Of a stretch of 64,000 nucleotides of DNA, positions 1-9,546 are shown one piece after another. Under the pieces are notes generated by a model, which saw nothing but the letters and a program-made list of their open reading frames with translations, was not told where the DNA came from and did no database searches. Within the stretch, counting starts at the first letter, position 1, and each line of letters opens with the position of its first letter. Position numbers and translations under genes: made by a program. Location: NCBI GenBank assembly GCA_001603115.1, contig LVBG01000025.1, forward strand, positions 1 to 64,000, in the 5' to 3' direction. Source of the stretch: Spirochaetales bacterium Spiro_05 (GTDB lineage Bacteria > Spirochaetota > Spirochaetia > Sphaerochaetales > Sphaerochaetaceae).

Positions 1-660
1 GGCAAATGCATCGAGCGTTCCCTGTTTGGTCGGCTTTCCCTCGCCTTCCACGAAGCAGATGATACTGCTTTGGTCGCAGGCTATTCCGATGCAGATCTGG
101 TTGCGGGACAATCCCCGATACTCCTTGCCGTCCTCTTTTCTTTCGATGTCGGCCTTCCGGACCTTATAGAAGGTCTCATCAAGCTCAATCTCACCCGACA
201 GGACCAAGGTGCTTTGGTATCCCTTCAACACCAGGAACACCTTATCCATCCAGGATCTTGTGGTTGTATAGGCATTACGATTGCTCTTCGATGTCAGGCT
301 GAAGCTGCCGTACCCGAAAATGGAGAGCAGGAAGTCAAGCCATTCGGTAAGCGGCAGTTTGTGGGAGTCGAAGATTGTGTTGGTCAGGATGTTGAAGGTT
401 CGCCTGCAATCCTTGCACCGGTACCTACGAACACCGTTGGAGGTGAAGCCGAATCTCTGGATTGCAGTGCTACTGCAGTGCCTGCATTCCTGTACACCCA
501 TCGAGTTGAGCAGCTCAACCTCGCCGGTATCAGAAATGCCTGGATGCTTCCTGTGATAATTGTCCTGATTGCTTCCATCGATAAATGCCTGAAGTGCGGT
601 GGCTTCAGGCACATCGGACCAAGGAGTCTTCCTCCTGGACTTTGATCTTATGTTCTTCAT
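1..660 (-). mobile_element. IS1595/ISXO2-like transposase, 5' part of gene; truncated by left window edge
   Basis: Manual reverse-strand translation from ATG at 660 is open to position 1: MKNIRSKSRRKTPWSDVPEATALQAFIDGS...CRHCSSTAIQRFGFTSNGVRRYRCKDCRRTFNI...LSGEIELDETFYKVRKADIERKEDGKEYRGLSRNQICIGIACDQSS. N-terminal zinc ribbon plus ELDETF-type catalytic region. Absent from the ORF track because it has no stop inside the window. Confidence 0.8.
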
Positions 661-706
661 GTGGTAGTCCTTTGCAAGAAGACAGAGGCCAGATAGGGAC
701 TACCAC
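661..706. repeat. Inverted repeat at the transposase start, possible IS-end structure
   Basis: gtggtagtcc (661-670) and ggactaccac (697-706). Confidence 0.5.
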
Positions 707-917
707 ATCGCAACTATCCAGCCAACTGTCTTCACAAATTACTGCCACAGTACAGGCTTTTGCCTTCTCATGTTTCAACGGGAATTTTTCAACACTGTGC
801 AAATACGGATTTTTAATTTTCATTCTCCCCATTCAGAAGAATAGGGGCAATCATCCCTTTGTGGCTCCTCGGCATGATGTATTGATAGGGCTTTCCATTG
901 GTCTCACATGGATTTAC

Positions 918-1736
918 TCACTTATTTTGAGACTCTTTCAGCTCATTGAATCTCCGATAAAGCGTAGCCTTCGAAAGCTTGGTAACCTGCAGCGCTTCCT
1001 TGAGGGTGATATGACCTGATGCCAGCCGATCCCTCACTTCCGCCAACAACGGAATTGAAACCTCGATGGGCTTTCTACCTGTATAAACACCGCGTTCTCT
1101 TGCTTCCATCTGGCCTCTATCCTGATTCACCCTCCGCTTGGTTGCAAGAAACTCATATTCGAGGAGATAGGCTCTGATAAGAGTACTTCGCTCGCTGTCA
1201 TCAAAATGAATGCCTTGAATATCTATCGGAAGTCTCATCCCCAGCAATTGGAGTATCGAGAGAGCACGCCATTGCGCACTTCTCGTTGAAATGTGTGAAA
1301 AGTTGTTGAAGCCGTCTTTCTCCACAATCAGTTTGTCACCAGTATATACGGTATCGGTGTTTATCAGCCACTGGAGACGGTTGAGATGGTCAAGGTTTGC
1401 AGAGCGTAACTCTTCATGCAAATTCACCCGATTTGGGGAAGGAGTACGCTCACTGATGAACGTCGGAATCACTCCTACCCTGTAGTAACAGTCTTTTCTT
1501 AAGGTTAGGTCAATGCCAGGAATACCTCCCCAGTCAACAGGTTCCAATCCATCCACTACATCATAATATGGCTCAAACAGGTATTGGTAGGACTCATCTT
1601 CAAACAATTCATAGGTAATCCTGGCAACCTTGAACAAGGTCGTCTTGGTATACGCAAAACATACTTCGCCCGACAGACTGTACAGCCTCTTTACTTCCTT
1701 GGAAATCGGTGTCGTAACATCTTTATTCATTCGCAT
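918..1736 (-). CDS. Hypothetical protein with C-terminal resolvase-like HTH, coupled to a HipA-like kinase
   Basis: 272 aa; C-terminus GVYTGRKPIEVSIPLLAEVRDRLASGHITLKEALQVTKLSKATLYRRFNEL resembles the GRKP...TLYR HTH at the C-terminus of serine recombinases; overlaps the upstream kinase gene by 10 bp. Confidence 0.65.
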   Translation of the reverse strand: MRMNKDVTTPISKEVKRLYSLSGEVCFAYTKTTLFKVARITYELFEDESYQYLFEPYYDVVDGLEPVDWGGIPGIDLTLRKDCYYRVGVIPTFISERTPSPNRVNLHEELRSANLDHLNRLQWLINTDTVYTGDKLIVEKDGFNNFSHISTRSAQWRALSILQLLGMRLPIDIQGIHFDDSERSTLIRAYLLEYEFLATKRRVNQDRGQMEARERGVYTGRKPIEVSIPLLAEVRDRLASGHITLKEALQVTKLSKATLYRRFNELKESQNK

Positions 1737-2590
1737 ACTGACTCCCCTTGCAATTTCTTGTAGGAAGCTTCAAGAATCTTCTCAAACCGTACTTGCAGGA
1801 TGGTCCTATAAAACCTTTTCTGGATTTCACTGATCTGTTCAATTGAATCAATGAAAATTGCAATACGTTGCATATCCATCTTGCCCACGATATCTAATAA
1901 TGCAGCATTACACTCGGGAAATTGAAGGCTGTGTATGACTTCAAAATAGGAACTCTTCACATTATCCAGCTTAATTTGGGAAGTAGGAAAGAGAAAAACC
2001 CGCTTGGAGACCTCATGTTCATCGCGCAATATGTCCAAGCATGCCTCATCAGTGTGTATTCTCGGGAAAAGGCAGGATCCATTATCGAAAACAGGAGCAA
2101 GCGTATAGCGATTGGACTCCTTGATAAAGCCCCAGTTCGCACCATGTCTATCGAAATTCCCCAACAAGGCGTCAATGATATATATTCGCCAAAACTGATT
2201 GATCGTTTCGGGAATCTTCGTCAATTTGGTGTTCTCTTGGAGCATTCTCATCACATCAGCGTATGAGTACTGATAGGTCTCCCGATCATGTTCCAGAGAA
2301 GAGTCCCCCACTTCGTTGAAGGGAACAAACTGTTGTCCTACCATGATGAAATCTTGCAGTGCTACCACATTTCTCCCTTCATATGTCCCAAGAAATGTTT
2401 TTTGCACGTTCATACCCAACATCTGGAAAACATGGCAACCGATATACTCACAAATGGTATTATTCAGCAGTCCTGTCTCCGAGGGTTTTTGAAACTTGAG
2501 AATATAATCGGTGGAACCGATGGTAATACCAATCTTTTCTTCGCTGCCTGAATAGTATTTTTGGTTCTTCGGATAGTGGGAATAATCCAT
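1727..2590 (-). CDS. HipA/CtkA-family serine/threonine kinase-like protein
   Basis: 287 aa; LLGNFDRHGANWGFI catalytic-type motif and LAPVFDNGSCL metal-binding-type motif typical of HipA-fold kinases. Confidence 0.75.
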   Translation of the reverse strand: MDYSHYPKNQKYYSGSEEKIGITIGSTDYILKFQKPSETGLLNNTICEYIGCHVFQMLGMNVQKTFLGTYEGRNVVALQDFIMVGQQFVPFNEVGDSSLEHDRETYQYSYADVMRMLQENTKLTKIPETINQFWRIYIIDALLGNFDRHGANWGFIKESNRYTLAPVFDNGSCLFPRIHTDEACLDILRDEHEVSKRVFLFPTSQIKLDNVKSSYFEVIHSLQFPECNAALLDIVGKMDMQRIAIFIDSIEQISEIQKRFYRTILQVRFEKILEASYKKLQGESVCE

Positions 2591-2818
2591 AATTCACCTC
2601 AATACCCATCGTATCGCTCTACCCAGAATGTTTCAATAGATTATACTTACATATTTTGAGACTCATGTAAAAAAGGAAACCAATTCCCTCATTTCAGAGC
2701 AGTATTGGTCTATTTTTCCATATATTGGAGAGAATTGCAGGTACGTGCATACCCTCTGCAACATGATGATAACCATACGACCCTATCATTGGAGCCTGAG
2801 CAAATCTACTCGAAGCCC

Positions 2819-4600
2819 CTACTGCTTTGCAATGTATGAGAGGGAGATGGAGCCCTTGCCCGCATGCAGGGCGATGACAGGGGAAGCTTGCTCCACGAAC
2901 AGCGGCTTGATCCCGGTTCTCTGTTCCACTATCTGTGCAACAGAGGTTGCAAGACTTGGCTCACCGATGTAGGACAGTCCATAGGTCTGGATGCCCTTCT
3001 CACGATACACCTTCATGAACCGTTTCACCAAGGCTGAGATGCTGCCTGCTCTGGACAACCGGATCCCATGGAATGCACCACCGCCTTCCTTGGAGAGCCC
3101 AACCACCGGTTTGAGGTTCAGTTTCAGCAACACCGACCCAAGCTTCTTTGGTATCCTGCCACCGGCTACCATCATCTCAAGAGACTGCACCGACACCAAT
3201 ATAGTGGTACGTTCAATTGTTTCGCTGATGCTTTGCAAAAGGCTCTCGCCCTGCTCGCCCCTTGCAACAGCCCGCGCAGCCTCCTGGGCTACAAGCCCTT
3301 GGGCGGAAGCATTGAGCTTCGTATCAATGATGGAAATATCGGCACCCTTTTCTTGCAAGGCTTTGGCTGCCAGCTGATAGGCATTGAACGTACCGCTGAG
3401 CTTGGAAGCAACCGACAGCACCACAATGTGTCCATAGTGCTGGGCAAGAAACTCAAGATGACGCTGAATCTCCCCGATGGAGGGCATGGAAGAGGACACC
3501 TTCTGGGAATTGCTCTCCATAATGCTGAGCAACATGGGAGAAGAAATCGTGATGCGGTCAAAAAAGGATGTCTCCCCAACCTGGATAATCTGGGGGATCC
3601 GATAGATCCTCAGCTCATCAACCACCTCTTGGGGAATGTCTGCCGAGGAGTCGGTTACAATGACCGTATCGGCAACCCGTGCATGTGCAGCCAACTGCTG
3701 CATGAACATATCGTCGACCTTCTGCTCCTCAATGCTTGAGCAGCGCCCAAGCCGCTCAAACATCAGTGCAGGGTCATCGGTATGCAGATGGACCCGCATC
3801 TGATCCTGATAACTTCCCAGCACCAACGAATCGCCAAGCCCCGTCACGGCCTCTCGCACACTCTGCTGATCTCCTTGTGGAATCCGAAGCAGCGCTTCGG
3901 TGCAGTAGCGATACCGGCAATTCTCATGGGTATGGTCACTTTCGATTGCATTTGGGGCAGCATGCACAAGCAAATCAGTTTCTGAGAACACCCTTGCTGG
4001 GTTGATGATATACTGGTCGACGCCTTCCAAAATGGAGACAAACGCCTTCGCCCCTGCATCCACCACCCCCATCCGTTTCAGAAGTTCCATCTGGTTGGTG
4101 GTTTCCTTCTCAGCCTTTCTGGCTGCACGAAGGGCGCGTCGCAACTGGATTTGCAGGGGAATGTCTGACCCTTCGGCCCGTGACAGCTGGCTTGCCCAAC
4201 TCTGCATGACGGTAAGAATGGTTCCTTCCATAGGCGTTTCTACGGCGCGGTATGCCGTGGCCACCGCTTCTTTCACTGCATCGATGAGCTCTTTGAGCGT
4301 AAGCACCTCAAATTCCCGTGCAATGAGAGAAAACCCATGGAAGAACTGGGCGACGATCATACCCGAGTTTCCCCTCGCCCCGGTGAGGGCTGCTTTTGCA
4401 AACTTGTCGGAAATATCGGCAACAGAACCCGTTCCATCCGTTGTGGAAAGGATGGTTTTCAGGGTATGGGTGATGTTCGACCCCGTGTCTCCGTCGGCGA
4501 CAGGGAACACATTGATCGTGTTGATCATTTGCATGTTCTCCCTGAGACAATAGAAGCCAAAGGTCAGGGAACCATAGAGATCTTTCCCAGTAATGGTCAT
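2819..4600 (-). CDS. Fused DAK2 (FakA-like) and DegV (FakB-like) protein
   Basis: 593 aa; N-terminal NTINVFPVADGDTGSNITHTLK and ALTGARGNSGMI (DAK2/FakA); C-terminal VIVTDSSADIPQEVVDELRIYRIPQII and later DegV blocks. Confidence 0.88.
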   Translation of the reverse strand: MTITGKDLYGSLTFGFYCLRENMQMINTINVFPVADGDTGSNITHTLKTILSTTDGTGSVADISDKFAKAALTGARGNSGMIVAQFFHGFSLIAREFEVLTLKELIDAVKEAVATAYRAVETPMEGTILTVMQSWASQLSRAEGSDIPLQIQLRRALRAARKAEKETTNQMELLKRMGVVDAGAKAFVSILEGVDQYIINPARVFSETDLLVHAAPNAIESDHTHENCRYRYCTEALLRIPQGDQQSVREAVTGLGDSLVLGSYQDQMRVHLHTDDPALMFERLGRCSSIEEQKVDDMFMQQLAAHARVADTVIVTDSSADIPQEVVDELRIYRIPQIIQVGETSFFDRITISSPMLLSIMESNSQKVSSSMPSIGEIQRHLEFLAQHYGHIVVLSVASKLSGTFNAYQLAAKALQEKGADISIIDTKLNASAQGLVAQEAARAVARGEQGESLLQSISETIERTTILVSVQSLEMMVAGGRIPKKLGSVLLKLNLKPVVGLSKEGGGAFHGIRLSRAGSISALVKRFMKVYREKGIQTYGLSYIGEPSLATSVAQIVEQRTGIKPLFVEQASPVIALHAGKGSISLSYIAKQ

Positions 4601-5235
4601 GCGTGCTCCTTATCAGCTGAGAAGCTGAATTTCGGTTCTGTGCGGCGGATCAGCCGTTGTATGTTCGTCCTGTGGGTGAAGAGAACCAAAAGAGCCAACA
4701 CGACCAAGAAAACCAGTCTTGCATGCTCGACGGGCTGGCCTTGCATGACGTTCAGCAAAAGATAATAAGGGATCAGAACCCCGTACGTCGTCATGGAAGC
4801 GAGCGAAATATATCGAGTCGCATAGGCAACCGAAAAGAAAACAACCAGACCTGCCACGATGGCCGACGGAAAGAGGACGGCTATCACCCCTGCTCCGGTT
4901 GCCACTCCCTTGCCTCCCCGATGGGAAGCAAGATAGGGGGTAAAAATATGACCGAGAATGGTAGCCATGCCAATGCACAGAAGCGAAACAGTAGATAAGG
5001 AAAAGAAGGAAACCGCAAGCAAGCAAGGAAGCACTCCCTTCAGCAGGTCGATCACACCAACCAAAACGCCATAACGAAATCCAAGGGTCCTGCTTGTGTT
5101 GGTAGCGCCAAGGTTTCCACTGCCTTTGGCGCGCAAATCCGTCTGCTTTCTCCTGGCAACAAGGTGCGCAGTGGGAATGCCGCCTACAAGATAGCCAAAG
5201 AGACAGAACAGTATCGCTGCAAGCAGGGTACTCAT
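4597..5235 (-). CDS. plsY: Glycerol-3-phosphate acyltransferase PlsY
   Basis: GYLVGGIPTAHLVARRK...LRAKGSGNLGATNTSRTLG, HRGGKGVATGAGV; stop overlaps the start of the DAK2-DegV gene. Confidence 0.93.
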   Translation of the reverse strand: MSTLLAAILFCLFGYLVGGIPTAHLVARRKQTDLRAKGSGNLGATNTSRTLGFRYGVLVGVIDLLKGVLPCLLAVSFFSLSTVSLLCIGMATILGHIFTPYLASHRGGKGVATGAGVIAVLFPSAIVAGLVVFFSVAYATRYISLASMTTYGVLIPYYLLLNVMQGQPVEHARLVFLVVLALLVLFTHRTNIQRLIRRTEPKFSFSADKEHA

Positions 5236-5999
5236 CAGGGCCTCTTCTTCCAAGGAATGAACACTGATGTCTGGCGTACATACGTTTGATAGTACTCCTC
5301 ATTTCCGTACTTCTCTTTCCAGGACTTCTCCAAGAGGTTCACGCCGCTTACAAACAGCAGCAACAGCGTAATGAATACAGGCCCTAAGGCAACCAGAAAA
5401 TCGAGACCCTGCAGATAGGGAAGCACCATCACGAAGATTCCCCACCAGACCAGAATCTCACCAAAGTAGTTTGGGTGGCGGCTGTATGCCCATACTCCTG
5501 ACGTAATGAGTTTCTTGGGATGCTTCTTCTTGAAGGTGGTCTTCTGATAATCGGCAACCGTCTCATAGATGAGTCCAAACAACGAAATGACCGATCCCAC
5601 CACCAGGAAGGAATAATTCACACTCAAGCCTTCCTGTCCCATGGCAAACGTCACCGGCAACAGGATGATCCAGACTGCAGTTGCCTGGAGAAGCCAGAAG
5701 GTACCGAACCGCACGAACGAATCGCGCTTGTCGTCGAAGCGATGGTCAACCTTGGTGGCAAGGATGCGGCTGAGCAGGTAAGAGCCCAAACGCACTGCCC
5801 ATAGGACCACAATGCCAAACAGCAGTGTTTGCAAAAGACCCTTCTCTGCATGCACCAGATACAGGTAGAGAGCTGAGAGCAAGAAGCTCAGGCTGTACGA
5901 GAGATCTGTCACCACATCGGTTTTCCGGATGAATGCATAGATGAAGAATACGATGTTGATGCCGAAGGCAATGATCAGGATTTCAAGAAATAGATTCAT
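5235..5999 (-). CDS. DUF1295 / steroid 5-alpha-reductase-like membrane protein
   Basis: Multi-TM protein with WAYSRHPNYFGEILVWWGIFVM motif typical of DUF1295; MNLF start preferred over the longer ORF start. Confidence 0.85.
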   Translation of the reverse strand: MNLFLEILIIAFGINIVFFIYAFIRKTDVVTDLSYSLSFLLSALYLYLVHAEKGLLQTLLFGIVVLWAVRLGSYLLSRILATKVDHRFDDKRDSFVRFGTFWLLQATAVWIILLPVTFAMGQEGLSVNYSFLVVGSVISLFGLIYETVADYQKTTFKKKHPKKLITSGVWAYSRHPNYFGEILVWWGIFVMVLPYLQGLDFLVALGPVFITLLLLFVSGVNLLEKSWKEKYGNEEYYQTYVRQTSVFIPWKKRP

Positions 6000-6099
6000 G
6001 AGGTCTCCCACTTCAAGTTCTTTCTAAGAATTCTTAAATAATACTGAATATTAATAAGATATACAATCTGAACGCTTCCGTCATACAACAACCAGAAAA

Positions 6100-6281
6100 C
6101 TTTCACCTGCAACAGAATCGGGTACTACAAGCAATCTACTCGCATTGCTTTCTTATTTGATGTTGAGCAACAGCTGGAAATCAGCAATACCAGTGCCAAG
6201 CGTTTGCTTTCCCAGCTGGTAAGTTCGCATCTTCTGAAAAGAGAAGGCAAGGGACCAGCAACCCGATATCGAAGAATCTGA
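6100..6281 (+). pseudogene. Remnant of Fic-family protein C-terminal winged-helix region
   Basis: Manual translation ...RIGYYKQSTRIAFLFDVEQQLEISNTSAKRLLSQLVSSHLLKREGKGPATRYRRI* has the 'nTAkrll..L...giLk...GkgratrYr' character of Fic C-termini; no upstream Fic domain in the window. Confidence 0.4.
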
Positions 6282-6535
6282 TCACCATCTCATGCTCTTT
6301 GATATTGCATGGCATAGAGAAATACGCCGACATCACCGGCGCAGGCAGCCAAGCCCTCGATACGGGATTGCCGAGTACAAATCTTTCCAACCATCGGGTA
6401 GCGAGCACAGAAACATGAGCTGAAAACAACTCATCCAACCAAGACCCTTTTACCGAACAATACACCCTACCCAACACTATTCCATGGACCGTGAATACAG
6501 ATGTAGCGTATACTTATAACGATTGGAGGAACCCC

Positions 6536-7225
6536 ATGCAAGCAAAGAAATCCCACAAGCCAAGCTATGAGAAGCTCTGGCAGTACATCGGAGCAACGGA
6601 TGCTCCGAAGCTGATACTGTCCTTCGCAGAGATTGAGAACATCCTTGGGTTTCCGATCGATCATGCATTCCTGAACTACAAGAAAAAGCTGCATGAATAC
6701 GGCTGGCTTTGCACAAAAATCTCCATGAAAGAAGAGAACATTAGCTTTCTCCGTCTTCCCGAACACTCCCGGATACTCGAAAAACCCAGTTTCTCGGTCA
6801 TAGGAAAGGAAGGCTCGACAGATGACGGACCGCTTTTCGTGCAGAGACTCTGGAATGATGCCAACAGTCAGGTTGACCAGATTGCCGCTTTGGCTAAAAA
6901 GGACTGCAATGGGGACTTATGCGGGATCTGGGGCTTGATGAGTGATAGGGAGAGGCAGTTCAAACCCTGGGCACACAACTTCACCGAGGGCCTTTATCTG
7001 GCTGGAATCGAGTGCCACGATGATGCACAGCCTCCTCAGGGTTGGGTGCGTTGGACAATCCCAGCATTCCAATACCTTGTCATCATGAATGAGTCGGAAG
7101 ACACGTTCAGCTCAACTGTATCCTTTCTGAAAGCGAACAAGCTCAGTCTTGCAGGCGCTGTGCATGACTTCACCGATCCGACAACAGGGAAAGCATATCT
7201 CTATATACCCTTGCAAAAACGATGA
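6536..7225 (+). CDS. DUF7662-like domain fused to GyrI/AraC effector-binding-like domain
   Basis: ggagg RBS before ATG 6536; N-terminus YEKLWQYIGATDAPKLILSFAEIENILGFPIDHAFLNYK...W (DUF7662-like), C-terminus GLYLAGIECHDDAQPPQGWVRWTIPAFQYLVI...AVHDFTDPTTGKAYLYIPLQ (GyrI-like). Confidence 0.65.
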   Translation: MQAKKSHKPSYEKLWQYIGATDAPKLILSFAEIENILGFPIDHAFLNYKKKLHEYGWLCTKISMKEENISFLRLPEHSRILEKPSFSVIGKEGSTDDGPLFVQRLWNDANSQVDQIAALAKKDCNGDLCGIWGLMSDRERQFKPWAHNFTEGLYLAGIECHDDAQPPQGWVRWTIPAFQYLVIMNESEDTFSSTVSFLKANKLSLAGAVHDFTDPTTGKAYLYIPLQKR

Positions 7226-7373
7226 AAGATGAGAATGACAACCAAAAAGTTGGAGGACACATCTGAAAGGAGATCCTCTCACCAACTTCTCACACATTCT
7301 TCATAGACTTCTCTCTGCCTAGACGGTATAGTAACCCAATCTGGACGATGGTGTTGTGCAACAAGGATGGGCT

Positions 7374-8108
7374 ATGTTTGATATTGCCATTTGTGATGAT
7401 GATCCCACTCAATTGGGACTGCTTGTTGCCTGCACAACAGAGTGGATCAACACCTCTTCTTTTGAGTCTTCCATCCACCAATTCCTTCATCCCGATGAGC
7501 TTTTGCGAAGCTGCGAAAAAAGACGATACCACCTGTACATCCTGGATATTGTCATGCCCATGTTCAATGGGATTGAGGCGGGAAAAGCCATCCGAGAACA
7601 CGATCGGGATGCCTTCATCCTCTATACCACTTCAGAACCCAGTTTCGCCCTGCAATCATTTGCGGCAAACCCCATCGGCTACCTGCTCAAACCCATAGAC
7701 AAGCAGCAATTCAATACAACCCTTTCACTGGTAGCCTCCAAACTGAATCTCATGCAAGAGCATACCTACCTGATATACACCCGGGATGGGATTCGTATTC
7801 TTCGCCTGTCCGAAATCATTTGCTGTGAATACACAAACCACCGGGTCATCTATACGCTCACAGGAAACAGGACAGCAACCACAAGCATAATCACAGGATC
7901 ATTCGCCAACCACGTTCAGACGCTGCTCCAAGACCAGCGCTTCGTCCGCCCTCATGTCTCTTTCCTCCTCAATATGGACTATGTGATAGGCTTTACCAAA
8001 ACCAGATTCAACTTGCAAGAAAGAGCCTCGGTTCCCATCGTTTCCAAACACTACCAAGCGGTGAGAGAGTCCTACATGAACCATCTTTCGGCAAAAGGGA
8101 ATACATGA
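7374..8108 (+). CDS. LytTR-family response regulator
   Basis: MFDIAICDDDPTQ receiver start; YILDIVMPMFNGIEAGKAIR phosphoacceptor region; C-terminal LytTR domain IICCEYTNHRVIYTL...FVRPHVSFLLNMDYVIGF. Confidence 0.88.
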   Translation: MFDIAICDDDPTQLGLLVACTTEWINTSSFESSIHQFLHPDELLRSCEKRRYHLYILDIVMPMFNGIEAGKAIREHDRDAFILYTTSEPSFALQSFAANPIGYLLKPIDKQQFNTTLSLVASKLNLMQEHTYLIYTRDGIRILRLSEIICCEYTNHRVIYTLTGNRTATTSIITGSFANHVQTLLQDQRFVRPHVSFLLNMDYVIGFTKTRFNLQERASVPIVSKHYQAVRESYMNHLSAKGNT

Positions 8109-9394
8109 TGCAAGAGCTGGTCAGCAACATCCTCCGCGGCAGTGTCACCTCCCTCATGAACGTTCTGCTCCTCTTCACGCTGACCAAACCAAAATATGGG
8201 CGAAACACCACCACGCTTGCAGCCGTTTTGGTCTTTGTGGTCAACATGGCAACCACCTTCTGGTTCTATGTGTATGGGGACCTCACCGCTCTCTCACGCT
8301 TCAACATCATCATGTTCATCGTCCTGGGCATCTGTCTCAAACCCCTCTCGAAAGCAAGTTTCATGCAGTGGAGCTTCAACTTTCTGACCACCATCAACAT
8401 CATGATGATGATCATCATCCTCAGCTTCCACCTCGGCAAACTTTTTCCCCATCCCCACTATGCGCACACACTCATCCGGCTGGGGCTCTATCTCTTGACC
8501 ATTTTCTTGTTTCAGCGATATCTGCTGCCTCTCTATCGCTCGGTTGCCAGCAACTGGCGAATTTTCTCCATCCTGGTCATCAGCATATTCCTCAACCTGT
8601 CCTATTACTTCTACGTAACAGCCGATATCCAGCACACCTTGCTTGCAGGAAAATGGCCTCTCCTGCTGCTGATCATCCTCTCCTCGGCAGCCTATGGAAC
8701 TGTCTTCTACTCCATGAAACGATTCACTGCCATGCATGAGCTGGAAACAGAGAACCTAAAGCACCAACATGAGAAAATCCTGCTCTCCCAAGCCTCCTCA
8801 ACCATGACGGAGAGACTGCACCTCATGGAGAAAGTGGCCTACGAAAACAGCCTTGCTTCGCATGACCGCAGGCACTTCAACAACACGCTCATCGGCTTGC
8901 TCCAGCATGGAGAGATAGATGAAGCCATACGCAGCCTGCAAAAACAGAACACAACCAATGCTCCGGCACCCAAGCTGTTTTGCGAAAACAAGCCGGTAAA
9001 CGCAGCAATCAGTTACTACACAACCATGGCAGAACAGAAAGGCATCACTGTACGGGTGGAAACCACCATTGCCGATCATGTACATGTAGACTCGTTGGAA
9101 CTGGCATTGGTGATCTCCAACCTCTATGAGAACGCCATACAAGCCGTATTGCTCCTTCCGGAAAACCAAGAGAGGTACATCAGGCTCAGCTGCCACCAAG
9201 CAGAACGCATCCTGCTGGAGATCAGCAACCCCTGCAAGGAAACAGTAACCCTTGGCCCGGATGGTCTGCCTCATACCGATCAGGAAGGCCATGGGGTGGG
9301 AACCTTAAGCATTGCAGCCTTTGCGGCCAAGCACGATGCAGAGTTGCTCTATCATGTTCAGGATAGCCTGTTCAGGGTAAGACTGCTCGCCTGA
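8105..9394 (+). CDS. Sensor histidine kinase with GHKL domain (AgrC/ComD-like)
   Basis: Multi-TM N-terminus; SHDRRHFNNTLIGLL phosphoacceptor region; LALVISNLYENAIQAVL N-box; 4-bp overlap with the response regulator. Confidence 0.87.
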   Translation: MMQELVSNILRGSVTSLMNVLLLFTLTKPKYGRNTTTLAAVLVFVVNMATTFWFYVYGDLTALSRFNIIMFIVLGICLKPLSKASFMQWSFNFLTTINIMMMIIILSFHLGKLFPHPHYAHTLIRLGLYLLTIFLFQRYLLPLYRSVASNWRIFSILVISIFLNLSYYFYVTADIQHTLLAGKWPLLLLIILSSAAYGTVFYSMKRFTAMHELETENLKHQHEKILLSQASSTMTERLHLMEKVAYENSLASHDRRHFNNTLIGLLQHGEIDEAIRSLQKQNTTNAPAPKLFCENKPVNAAISYYTTMAEQKGITVRVETTIADHVHVDSLELALVISNLYENAIQAVLLLPENQERYIRLSCHQAERILLEISNPCKETVTLGPDGLPHTDQEGHGVGTLSIAAFAAKHDAELLYHVQDSLFRVRLLA

Positions 9395-9546
9395 TACCTA
9401 CCAACTTTTCTAAGTAGGAAATCGCCCCTTTTAAGAAAAACCACGTTGCAGATCAGCAAGAATTGCTAGTCTCAACCCCAAATGATTTTTCTGTGGTCCA
9501 CTGATACGCTTTCTTTCATTTCCCCAGAAAGAAACATGCAGAGGCC

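Noticed and set aside
605-832. Minus-strand ORF of 75 aa beside the transposase
   Set aside because: No domain; overlaps the transposase start region and the IS-end inverted repeat.
6467-6766. Minus-strand ORF of 99 aa opposite the DUF7662-like gene
   Set aside because: Antisense shadow ORF with no motif; the forward gene has a good RBS and conserved-looking domains.
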